Positions 1 to 9,139 of a DNA stretch of 64,000 nucleotides are shown here, one piece after another. Positions within the stretch are counted from its first letter, which is position 1, and each line of letters starts with the position of its first letter. The stretch lies in NCBI RefSeq assembly GCF_031143425.1, contig NC_090438.1, positions 757,233,823 to 757,297,822 on the forward strand. Reading direction: 5' to 3'. The position numbers and the translations under genes were made by a program. The notes under the pieces are model-generated. The model was not told the origin of the DNA, did not search any database, and worked only from the letters and a program-made list of their open reading frames with translations. Origin of the DNA: Pleurodeles waltl. Taxonomy: Eukaryota > Chordata > Amphibia > Caudata > Salamandridae.

Positions 1-94
1 TTTGAATGACATCCTCGCACACGGGAGTAAAGGTCTCAAAAAAGATTGACAAAAATTACCTCCAGGACCATTTTCCCAGTCGCTGTTTTAGGTG

Positions 95-2352
95 TGTACT
101 GGACATAGGTCACTACCTATGTCCAGCTACATAATGGTAACTCTGAACATGTTGGAATCATACCCCAAGGCTTTTAGAGGACCCCCAGTATTGCCATTAC
201 AGCCTTCTGAGGTTTTCCAGGCAGCCCCAGCTGCTGCCACCTCACAGACAGATTTCTGCCCTCCTGTTGCTTGAGAAGCTCGAGTCCAGGAAGGCAGAAC
301 AAAGGATTTCCTTTGGGAGGGGGTGTTACACCCTGTCCCTTTGGAAATAGGTGTTACAGGCTTTAAGGGGTAGCCTCCCAAGCCACTGGAAATGCTTTGA
401 AAGGCACATTTGGGGCCCTCCTTACATAAACCAGTCTACACTGGTTCAGGGACCCCCAGTTCCTGCTCTGGCATAAAATAGGACAAAGGAAAGGGAAGTG
501 GCCACTCCCCTGTCAATCACCACCCCAGGGGTGGTGCCCAGAGCTCCTCCAGAGGGTCCCTGTGTTTTGCCATCTTGGATTCAAGGTTGGCAGGGAACTC
601 TGGGAGCATCTGAGTGGCCAGTGCCAGCAGGTGTTGCAGATCCTTCCCTGATAGGTGCTTACCTAGTTAGGTGACCATTCCCCCTTTCAGGCTATTTATG
701 GTCTCTCCTTTGGGGTGGTTCTTCAGATTCGGATTGCAAGACTCCAACAGGAATCCTCTGCATCCTCCACTTCAACCTCTCATCGAAGAAACTGCATCTG
801 GACCCGCCAGGAACTCTACAAACTGCAACATAGAAGCAAGACGCCTTCTGCAACATTTTATCTTCAGCTCCTGCCAGCAACTGCAACTGTTTCACGGTCA
901 TGCATCCTCTGAGGACTGCCCATCTTCAGCCTGCACCAGAAGTGCAAAGGAATCTCCGTTGGGGTGAAGGAATCATTCCTCTGGTTCAGCAGGCACCTAC
1001 GGCAACAATGACCAGCTGCTTGGATCCCCTCTCCTGCTGAGCTGCGTGGATCCTGCATCATAGGTGGTAGACTGATGTGGTCCTGACATCTCACTGATCA
1101 ACTTTGGTGGAGGTAAGATCTTGCCTCCCCACGCAAGGCAGTACCCCTGTGCACCACGTGTTTTGCAGTTGCCAAGACTTGTTGGCATTCTTCCACAAAG
1201 TTATTTGTGCAACTTGCAGCTCCAGCCCCCAGCATCCTATGCTGTGACCCACATCTTCCTGAATGGTTCTCTGGCGGCCCAGGAGCCCTTGTCGTAGTGC
1301 TGCCTCTTCTTTCACCTCCTTTGTCCCCATACTGTGGGACTCCTATGCATGCTGCCTGGTCTTCTGTGAGCTCTCTCAGTTGCTGAGAGCCCCCTCTGTC
1401 TCGCTCTCCTGGGTAGAGTCCACCAGGTCCCTCCTGGTCCTGGGCAGCGCCATTTTCCACTAACCGTGAGCTTTGCATGTGCCAAGGCTTGTTGGCGGAC
1501 TCCAGCAACACAAACCAGACTGCAATCCTCCATGTGGCGGGGGACATCATCTGCACCAAACAGGAACCCGACTTAGTCTTCTTGGGTGCAATACTGACTG
1601 TCCTTGTTCACTGGTGGTTCTTCTTTTGCGCCTTCATCTGGGTTAGCAGGTGATCCTGTTCTTCCTGGACTCTTCTGTGCTCCTTGGACTTGGTACCCTC
1701 CTTCCACAGGACCTCAGATCCAGGAATCCACTGTTGATGTCTCGCAGTCTCTCCTGGTTCTTGCATAATCTTCTTTCTCATTTCTGTGTGTGTTCTGGGA
1801 AAGTTACTGTGTTTTACTTCTTTCCTGGGCACTGGGGGGGATTCTAGTACTTACCTTTGGGGTTTTCTAGTACTCCCAGCGACCCTCAACACGCTACACT
1901 TGCCTAGGTGGGAAACCAAAATTTGCATTCCACTTTCTTAGTATATGGTTTGGTTCCCCCAGGCCCATTTCTAACTATTGTGGTTTTCACAAATTGCACT
2001 GTTTTCTAACAGTTTTATGCATATTTCTGCATACTATGTAATTTGTGTATTACTTACCTCTTAAGGGAATATAGTCTCTATAGTATTTTTGGTATTTGTG
2101 TCACCAAACTAAAGTACCTTTATTTTTGTAACACTGAGTGTTTTCTTTCATGTGTGTGAGTACTGTGTGGCTACAGTGGTATTGCATGAGCTTTGCATGT
2201 CTCCTAGCTAAGCCTTGGCTGCTTAGCTACAGCTATGTCTAGAAAGCTTGGCTTCTAGACACTGCCTATATTTCCCTAATAAGGGATAACTGGACCTGGT
2301 ATAAGTTGTAAATACCATAGGTACCCACTACAAACCAGGCCAGCCTCCTACA
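95..2352 (+). mobile_element. Long LTR, family LTR2, 5'-truncated copy
   Basis: This is a long terminal repeat in plus orientation. The same sequence recurs at 54.8-57.7 kb on the plus strand and at 15.25-17.95 kb and 46.35-49.16 kb on the minus strand. The 3' end (GGCCAGCCTCCTACA) fits the LTR rule of ending in CA. It is the complement of the edge seen at 39,401 beside gypsy RNase H sequence. About 600 bp of the 5' part found in longer copies is missing, and bases 1-94 do not match the family. ORFs of 60-150 codons here have no protein resemblance and are treated as chance. A target duplication cannot be tested because the 5' end is lost. LTR status rests on repeat comparison and on copy D. 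Confidence 0.72.
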
Positions 2353-2830
2353 CAAGATGTCTCTGCAATGAGGAAGATGGTCTTTAATGTCAGGAGACGC
2401 TGTGAGCAGATATGCAACAGCTTGAATGGCGCCCACATGAAATGTGGCATCAGAAATGGTTTGCGAGAAAACATATCTATCAAATCTTTCACAAACCTCA
2501 CCGCAACAGGTAATTTAAGATAGGACAGTTGGCCTAGAAAATATAGGAAAGCTGAAAGGGCCAACAAATAAAATTTCATAGAGCGCCAACTGCAAGACCT
2601 TGCTAGGCCAAATTCAAAATTAACAATAGAACATCTGGAAACGTGACTTGTAAAGGGTCAGTCTGGTGGATACCACACCAGGCCACAAACTTGTCCCTAG
2701 TCTTGGTATAAATGGATTTTGTGGAAGGACACATGGTGTTGAGGATGACATCTACCTTCTCAGGTGGCAGATCAAACACAGTCAACTGCTGCCACTGAAT
2801 CTCCATGCACGGAGATATAAATTGCACAGA
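2353..2830 (-). pseudogene. DIRS tyrosine recombinase, N-terminal core-binding part
   Basis: The minus-strand reading contains STKSIYTKTRDKFVAWC, then LALSAFLYFLGQLSYLKLP, then FMWAPFKLLHIC. This is the SAM-like core-binding half of a DIRS recombinase (S-T-x-x-x-Y-x-x-x-W...F-x-x-W-C). A stop near 2,600 splits it into two pieces that are in register in the family. The reading stops at IAETS, just before the catalytic half with the R-H-R-Y residues, which is absent. The enzyme would have joined the cDNA circle to the chromosome. Family is clear, function is lost. Confidence 0.78.
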
Positions 2831-2899
2831 TTTGGGTGAAGGACCCTCCCCTGCTGCTGAGACAGAAGATCCTCATGAAGTGGTCACTTATTCGAAAAA

Positions 2900-3710
2900 T
2901 AGATGCTTATGCCCAATTGTTCAGCGTACCACACCCTCCTGGCTCAATCTGGTTGCTCTAGGATGTTTTGGGCCCTGTTGCTCCTGATCTTCAGAACTCA
3001 AGGCAAGAGAAGTAGTGGAGTGCTGGCATACAGAAGTCTCATGCTCCACTCTAGGTAGAATGTGTCTCACGGAGACAGCATTCTGTAGAATTTTAATGTG
3101 TAAATATCTGTCACTGCTCATTCTCTGCAGTGGCAAAGAGATCTAGCGAGGGCTCTCCCCATTGATGATGCCCTGTATCACCCCCATGTAGCTGCAATTC
3201 GTGATCTGCTATGAATCACCAGCTGAATTCATCAGCTCTGGCATTTGAATATCCTGTCAGATGGTTGACAATCAAGGAACTTTCCTGACAAGTCAGCCAG
3301 CTACAGAGGAGAAGGGTCTCTTGGCACAGGACCCAGGAGCCCATACTGGCCTGCTGGTAGCAGTACCACATGGTGGTGGTGTTTCCATGAGAACCTGCAC
3401 CAGCCACCCATTGATGCAAGGTAGGAAATTAATCGCCTGTACATCCAGCAAATTGGTCTCTGGAGGAATCCTGGTCCCAAAAACAGAGGCCTCTGAGCTC
3501 CACCTCTCACAGATGAATACCTAAACCCAGTAGCAATGCATTTATTACCACTGTCAACTCTGGGTGGAGTAGGGATAGAGGACTGTTGCTGGTCCGCAGT
3601 TCAACAGTCACCACTGCAGGTATTTTGCAGTCACTTTCGACTCTGGCAGGCTCCCTTAGTGCTGAGCCCACTGAGACTTCAGATCTCTCTGCAGAGCTTG
3701 CATTTGCCAC
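2900..3710 (-). pseudogene. DIRS RNase H region, degenerate
   Basis: Minus-strand frames show a piece near 3.52-3.6 kb (PELTVVINALLLGLGIHL) that aligns with the DIRS RNase H start pattern of a hydrophobic strand plus T-D-A-S-L-x-G-W-G. A second piece near 3.22-3.28 kb (LTGYSNARADEFSW) aligns with the family's H-x-x-G-x-x-N-x-x-A-D-x-L-S-R end. The first catalytic Asp position reads Asn (V-I-N-A), and the pieces lie in different frames. The domain would remove RNA from the RNA-DNA hybrid during reverse transcription. Between 2.9 and 3.2 kb only weak linker resemblance is visible. Confidence 0.68.
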
Positions 3711-3829
3711 TTGGCTTTGTTAGTGAGCTGGATGCAGGCGGGGCAGTAGATCAAGAAGTCTCAGAACTATTCTCACTGAAACTTAAGACATAGGCTGACA
3801 GATTGGAATTATAACTTGAATGTCCTGTG

Positions 3830-4523
3830 CTCGTTGGTCCAGAGAAAAGGCTTGAATATGAACCTTGTCCAGAATAGGTCTAATGAAGGGGTGCTCTGGT
3901 GAACTCCAAAGATGTATGGACGTTTACAATCATTTGGAGGAGGTCTATAAGTGGCTACTGAAGACAGGCTCACCAATGTCAATTGCCGAGGTATTAGAAG
4001 ACTGGTATTCCCAACCTCTGAAGATATGCTGAGACCACTGCCGTTACCTTCATGAACACCTGAGGGGCATTAGTGAGGCCGAAGAGGAGTACTGAAGTAA
4101 AAATGCTACTTGCCCACCTTGAACCAGAGGCAAACATATAGGACTACAGGAAGGAATGAAGAAATGGGAGTCCTTCGGGTCCAGTGCCCCCACATCAAGT
4201 CTCCTGGAACCAGGGCTGCTAGAATCTGGCTCAATTTAGGCATTATTAATTTGTCATTTTTCAGGAAAAAAAAAGAGTGACTGGAGATCTAAAATAGGAT
4301 GAAGGCAGAGGGATATAAACTTAAGTATCACCCAGTGTCTGTTTTCAAACCCAGAAACCTCTTTATGTCTCCTTTGGCCAAAAAAGCCTAAACTTCCTGC
4401 AGCAAAATGGACAAACGGTCCTACAAGAGATGCTCTGATGCAGGTGGGATAGGCGGCTGGATAGAAAGGAAAGGAATCCATGCCAAGATGTGGGTCCCTT
4501 GCTCCCCATGCCACTGGAGTCAA
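3830..4523 (-). pseudogene. DIRS reverse transcriptase, degenerate
   Basis: The minus strand carries PILDLQSLFFFPEK near 4.28 kb, matching the DIRS fingers motif (P-I-L-D-L-R-x-L-N). It is followed by pieces equivalent to L-D-L-K-D-A-Y-F-H-I-P (here ALDPKDSHFFIPS, near 4.15 kb) and a G-L-T-N-A-P-Q-V-F-M-K block near 4.07 kb. Stops and shifts break it at least four times, and the Y-x-D-D box is not recognisable. The enzyme would have made DIRS cDNA. The order and strand agree with the neighbouring RNase H and recombinase pieces. Confidence 0.75.
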
Positions 4524-4620
4524 GCTGGGCTGGCTGATGAAGGGTGATACCCTGAAACCAGTCCCAGGATGTTTGTTTCCAGTCCAGGGAGAACCTGGCT
4601 TGGCAGTTCAGGCTGGACTG

Positions 4621-5070
4621 TTCCCATGTGGAGCAGGGTCAAAGCTGATTTGCATTTGGCTGGGTCCAAACTGGAATGGCATGGGTAGCAAAAAAACAAT
4701 GGATTTGGGCCCAGATCTCTGTGAATGTTTGAAATTGTTCAGAATTCCGTCCATCACTTGTTCATTTGGCTCAGGGCATGGACAGGCATGGTTTGCTGAG
4801 CTAGGACTGGAATTGGCTTCTAATTTGAAGTTTAATCAGAAACTGGTTTAGAAGGCACAGCAGGTGCAAAGAGCGGACGCACTGGAGGCAACCCAGCTGG
4901 ACTACTTCTCACATCTTTGTGGTCCATAAGTGTGCCAGAGGGAACTGGTAAGGAGCCAAAGCATGAAGTATGGCAACCTTAAAAGCTCTGATTTGCATTG
5001 GGATCAATTTATCGCTAGTGATCTGGGAACGAGACAGCGGAGCAAGTTGACATCCTTGTGACTTATCAGA
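4621..5070. other. Unassigned stretch
   Basis: No protein family is recognisable on either strand and nothing matches another part of the window. The plus-strand reading of about 120 codons across 4.48-4.85 kb has no recognisable motif and overlaps the DIRS fragment, so it is not called as a gene. The stretch could be the eroded gag part of copy G or a separate old repeat. Confidence 0.4.
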
Positions 5071-5258
5071 CAGAGGGGATTATTACAACTTTGGAGGAGG
5101 TGTTAATCCGTCCCAAAAGTGACGGTAAAGTGACGGATATACCACCAGCCGTATTACGAGTCCATTATATCCTATGGAACTCGTAATACGGCTGCTGGTA
5201 TATCCGTCACAATTGGGACAGATTAACACCTCCTCCAAAGTTGTAGTAACCCCCAGAG
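5071..5258. mobile_element. Palindromic MITE with CAGAG target duplication
   Basis: The 178-bp core (5,076-5,253) folds back on itself almost completely. The left arm starts GGGATTATTACAACTTTGG and the right arm ends with its near complement, CCAAAGTTGTAGTAACCC. The arms meet at a short AT-rich centre near 5,170 (CATTATATCCTATGG). Both sides carry CAGAG (5,071-5,075 and 5,254-5,258), which reads as a 5-bp target duplication. There is no coding capacity. This is a non-autonomous DNA transposon of foldback type. The superfamily is not determined, since neither TTAA nor an 8-bp duplication is present. Confidence 0.82.
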
Positions 5259-5690
5259 AGTGGTAAAACAGAGATGAGGCTGCTTGGACTTCTTTTAAAA
5301 AAAATAATAATATTTGTGTTGCTTTATTTCAACTTTAACCCCTTCAGCTGTCCTGGCACCCACCAACAGGGGAAGTTCTGGTGCTTTCCCTTTGGGCCAC
5401 TCCTCTGAACCCCTCCGCCAGGGATGGCAGCGAAAGCGCTTCCGTTGCAATCCCAATCCCCCACTGCATCTGATGATGTCACCGAGAAGGTGCTGGAGAG
5501 CCAAGTGTTTCCAGCGCATCGATGAAGAAACAGGTAAGTTTCTCCATGGGGACGGGGTTAGAGGAGAACAAAGAGGCATTGAGGGAAGGAAAGGGTTTTC
5601 CTTTCCCCTGATATCTCTTTGGTGGGCATTCCTGCTGCATGTATCAGCCATCGAGCTGCAATCGGGCAGCAGGAATGCCCACTAGACACC

Positions 5691-6225
5691 AGGGATTTTT
5701 TTTTTTTTTAATGTACATTTTGGTGTTTGGGGAGCGGCCTCTGGGGGAAAGGGTTGCTCCCTTTTTGGGGGCAAATGTTGTGGCCGTTTCTGGCACCCCT
5801 TGGTAACTGATCGGCCTTATATTATTAGGCCCATCTGCCCTCAAGGGGTGCAGAAGCCTTTAGATGCCAGGGATTATATTTGGGTGATATTGTTGTGGGG
5901 AGCGGCCCCTTGGGCAAGGGTCGCTTTCTGTTTGGAGGTATGTGTGTAAATGTAGTGGCCGTTTCTGCTCCCCTTCGTGGCCGTTCGGCCTTATGTTTTT
6001 AGGCTCAGCTGCCCTTAAGAGGGGCAGAAGCCATTAAACACCAGGGATAATATTTTTTGTAATAATGTTGTTGTGTGGAGCATAACCTTGGGCAAGGGTT
6101 GCTCCCATTTTGGGGAGGACTGTTGTAGCCGTTTCTGCTTCCCTTTGGGGCAGATAGCCCATATATTATTAGGCCCTCTAACCTCAAGGGGAGCAGAAGC
6201 CACTAGACACCAGGGATTTTGTAAT
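5691..6225 (+). repeat. Tandem repeat of about 175 bp in piggyBac 5' flank
   Basis: Three units begin at the phrase CCAGGGAT near 5,691, 5,869 and 6,043, with a fourth partial unit near 6,212. The spacing is 178, 174 and 169 bp. Each unit carries a GGGGAGC...TTGGG(C)AAGGGT(T/C)GCT block, a GTGGCCGTTTCTG block and a CAGAAGCC end. Units are clearly diverged. It lies inside the non-coding 5' part of the piggyBac element. Such arrays can hold transposase-binding sites, but that role is only inferred here. Confidence 0.8.
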
Positions 6226-6254
6226 ATTGTTGTTTAGGCCCTTCTGCCCCAAGT

Positions 6255-6370
6255 GAAAGTTTCTGTGTGTGTGAACTGGAGTTCAGCTGACGGTCTATGT
6301 GTACTGACATTTGGCTGGCGGTGTTTGTGGACTTTTGCTTGGCTGGTGGTGTGTGTGGACTGGCACATTA
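6255..6370 (+). repeat. GTGTG / GGCTGG short repeats, left copy
   Basis: Three imperfect copies of about 33 bp combine a GTGTGTGGACTGGC core with a TTGGCTGGYGGT core. The same words recur downstream of the transposase at 8.60-8.88 kb in the same orientation. Confidence 0.65.
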
Positions 6371-6951
6371 TTTGCATTTGTGATCATAATGTCTTAGTTC
6401 TCCTTTTTATTCTAGTGCAAAGCTTGTGATTCCTTTCCTGTGACGTCAGCTTGTGGTTCTGGCACTGGTAGATCTGCTGTTCACGCAGTTGCATGTGTTT
6501 GGTAAGAAAAACATTTTTGTACTGGTTACTACAAATGAGCATCACTGCCATGCATGAATGAGTTTTTGTAAATGGTGTAATAGCAGCATAGTTAGCTTCT
6601 GTTTTTTTTGTGTGAAATTCTCCTTGGATTTGTGCATGATGTGTATTGTGTTGTCTTGTATGTAATCTTCTTTTGTTTTTCTTTCTAGTTGTTGCTTGCT
6701 GTGTCTGTACAGAGTAGGTGCAGGTGATCCTGAGGGTAGCAGTCTCTGGCAAGTGAGTGGTATATTGAGTATATAGGTTTTGTGGGATTTGTATTGAGAC
6801 GTTTCCTTTCAGGTTACTATATGCTAGTAGTTTTACTTTCTGTTTGATAAAGCCACACTTTCTTATTTTACTCAGATTTGGATATTGTTGACTTATTTGT
6901 TAGGTTACTTACTGTCAAATTACTTTCAAGTTACTATTATTAGTAAAGATT

Positions 6952-8500
6952 ATGGCTAACCGCAGGATTGCCCCTCAGCAGGATACTTTTCGAATTGCCC
7001 TCTGACCAGGATTATGAAACTGACTCTGCATCTGAAGCAGAGGAGGAAATGGAAGATTCTGGCAGTGAATTTTCTGTCAGAGAGGAAACATCTGATGATG
7101 AAGCCACTCTCAGTGCAGAGGAAGTGCCTCTTTTAGAGGAGGACAATGATGTGCAGCAAGAGGCATCTGGACAGCAGCCTGGGGTTGAAAGGCTTCCCAT
7201 TTGAAGAGCTGAACTCTGGGTTGCCCCAAATATGGCGCAGCAGGTGTTGCCTGCCTTTAGTGGTGTTGCAGGATGTAGAATGAATATTGAAAACCTTTTT
7301 GCTATAAATTTCTTTCAGTTGTGTATGGATTATGTATTTTTGGATGAGATAGTTGACCAGACTAATTTGTATGCTGAACAGTATTTGAGGGACAACAGTG
7401 TCAGACTTAAGTCCCGTTCTAGAGCTACCCGGTGGACTCCCTCAAATCTGGATGAGTTGAAGAAGTTCTTGGGTTTAACTTTGTTGGCAGGCTTGATAAG
7501 GAAGCTGTCGCTGTCTTCATATTGGTCTACAAGTCCCTTGGTGGGCACTGACATATTTCCTGCAATCATGAGTTGTGATTGGTATTTGCTTCGGCTTCAG
7601 ATGCTGCATTTTGTTGATAATGCTTCAGCATTGCCACAAGATCAACCTGATTGTGACCGCGTCGTTTTAGGATTTGGCCTTTTCTCCATTACTTTGTACA
7701 TCGATTTTCAGAGATCTATAGTCCAGGGAAAGAATTAGCTGTGGATAAGTCTTTAGTCCTGTTCAAGGGGCGCTTGGTTTTTACGCAGTTAATTCCTAGC
7801 AAGAGAGCAAGTTATGAAATTAAGATGTATATGTTGTCAGAGTAGTACATAATAGGTCTATAATTTTCTTGTGTACGCTTTTAGGGATTCCAATACTGAC
7901 CCCCCCCTTTGTTGTCCGTCCACTTTTGGAGTTAGTGAGAAAATTGTGTGGGAACTTGGTAAAGGACTTTTTAACAAAGGTCACCATTTATACGCAGATA
8001 ACTTCTACACTGGTATGCAATTGTTTAGGAAATTGTTCAAACCTGTGTACTACAATAGGCACATGGGTGGGGTCGAGAGAGGGTAGATCAGAGGTTGGAA
8101 CCTTACACTGCTGTTCGTAAGGCTTACATTTGGTATAAGAAGTTGGCTATCAATTTGATCCATTTAGCAATGTTCAATGCTTTTGTTGTACTTAAAGATT
8201 GTTCTCCTGAGTCAAAGATGACATTTGTTCAGTTTCAGCAGTCTGTGATAAGCAGTCTTGTTCTACTGTAACAGGCAAGTGTTCTTAGAGTTGGAGTGGT
8301 GGAGGGTGTGGCTAGATTGAAAGATCGCCACTTTCCTGAAAACATTCCTTGCACACCAAAAATAATAAAACAATCCCTGTAAGAGATATGAAGTCTGTAT
8401 GTGAAGAGGCGTGCGGAAGAAGAGCTGTATGCACTGCCCAGAGTGTCCTTCTCAACCTGGGCAGTGTGTACCTGCATGTTTTAGATCTATATTTTTTGTT
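6952..8500 (+). pseudogene. piggyBac transposase, degenerate
   Basis: This is a DDE transposase of the piggyBac family that would excise and reinsert the element at TTAA. The start ATG at 6,952 is followed by an acidic N-terminus (SEAEEEMEDSGSEF) after an early frameshift. The open stretch at 7,232-7,738 covers the family's dimerisation region, with LKKFLGLTLLAGLIRK and LHFVDNASALP. Catalytic motifs follow: VDKSLVLFKGR (first Asp present, next Glu replaced by Lys, near 7,740) and HLYADNFYTG (second Asp, near 7,990). The G-V-D motif of the third Asp reads G-V-E near 8,073, next to a stop. VRKAYIWYKKLAIN is near 8,120. A C-terminal Cys-rich ring-like end (MHCPECPSQPG) lies near 8,440. At least five frame breaks make it inactive. 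Confidence 0.85.
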
Positions 8501-8597
8501 TAGATTCCCGGTTGGCATTAGTATGTTTTAGCACTGTTGTGTTTGTAGTTATAGTTTCTATGACTTCCATTTGGTTTGTGTTTTCTTTTTTGTTAAA

Positions 8598-8885
8598 AAA
8601 AAATGTATTGCGGTGTGCGTGGACAGGCGTTTGGCTAGTGGTGTGAGTGGACTGGCGCTTGGCTGGCAGTATGATTGAGCAAGCATTTTGCTGGTGGTGT
8701 GCGAGTAGTGACTTGCTGCTGGTCATTACACACACTGCAAAAGCAAGTCCACACACTCCGACAGCCCGTGTGATTGCCTTGCTGGTCATGTGGGCGTATG
8801 AAAGTGAATGGTGCGGTCTGTTGGTGTGAGTGTTGTGCCCACGGCTGGTGGTGTGAATTGTCTGGTGTGTGTCACGTATCAAAGG
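8598..8885 (+). repeat. GTGTG / GGCTGG short repeats, right copy
   Basis: About seven degenerate units of 30-40 bp share the words GTGTG(A/C)GTGGACTGGC and TTGGCTGG. They match the block upstream of the transposase at 6.26-6.37 kb and keep the same orientation, so they are direct subterminal repeats. The rest of 8.89-9.14 kb is AT-rich with no recognisable feature. Confidence 0.62.
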
Positions 8886-9139
8886 TGTGTGAATGGCCTG
8901 TAAAGCAGTTGGTGCTTTGACGCAGGTTTTCAGCTCACAAGCTGTTAGTCATTGGTACAGTTTTTTAACCTTTCAATTATTAACAGTGCATTTCATTTTT
9001 GTGAAATCTCTTGTTGACAAAATTTTACATTTCGAACCATCACTCACCCTTGTGCCAAATCCAACCAGTATGTGTGTGTACTTCAGGAACAGATGGTTGT
9101 GACATAATATTTGTCCTTTCTGGACCAAGGTCTACATTG

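Larger units (their letters stand above)
2353..4620 (-). mobile_element. DIRS-like YR retrotransposon relic (copy G)
   Basis: This is a minus-strand DIRS remnant. Read from 4,620 downward it gives reverse transcriptase, RNase H and the N-terminal half of a tyrosine recombinase, the standard DIRS pol order. The recombinase reading breaks off exactly where the LTR2 copy ends at 2,352. Neither terminal inverted repeat is present, and the gag expected above 4.6 kb is not recognisable. Every domain is split by stops and frameshifts. DIRS elements integrate with their own recombinase instead of a DDE integrase, so no target duplication is expected. Confidence 0.8.
5335..9139 (+). mobile_element. 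piggyBac-like DNA transposon, 3' end truncated
   Basis: The element carries a degenerate piggyBac transposase at 6.95-8.50 kb. The likely 5' terminus is TTAA at 5,335-5,338 followed by CCCCTTCAGCTGTCC, as piggyBac elements insert at TTAA and start with a C run. No matching inverted end with TTAA is seen before the solo LTR at 9,140, so the 3' end appears to be lost. Two repeat blocks flank the gene: a tandem array of about 175 bp on the left and GTGTG/GGCTGG-rich repeats on both sides. Sequence between 5.3 and 6.9 kb and between 8.5 and 9.1 kb is non-coding. The 5' boundary is an inference. Confidence 0.65.

Noticed and set aside
5691..6225. The 175-bp units as a CRISPR-like array
   Set aside because: Units are long, diverged and adjacent with no unique spacers. 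The setting is eukaryotic.
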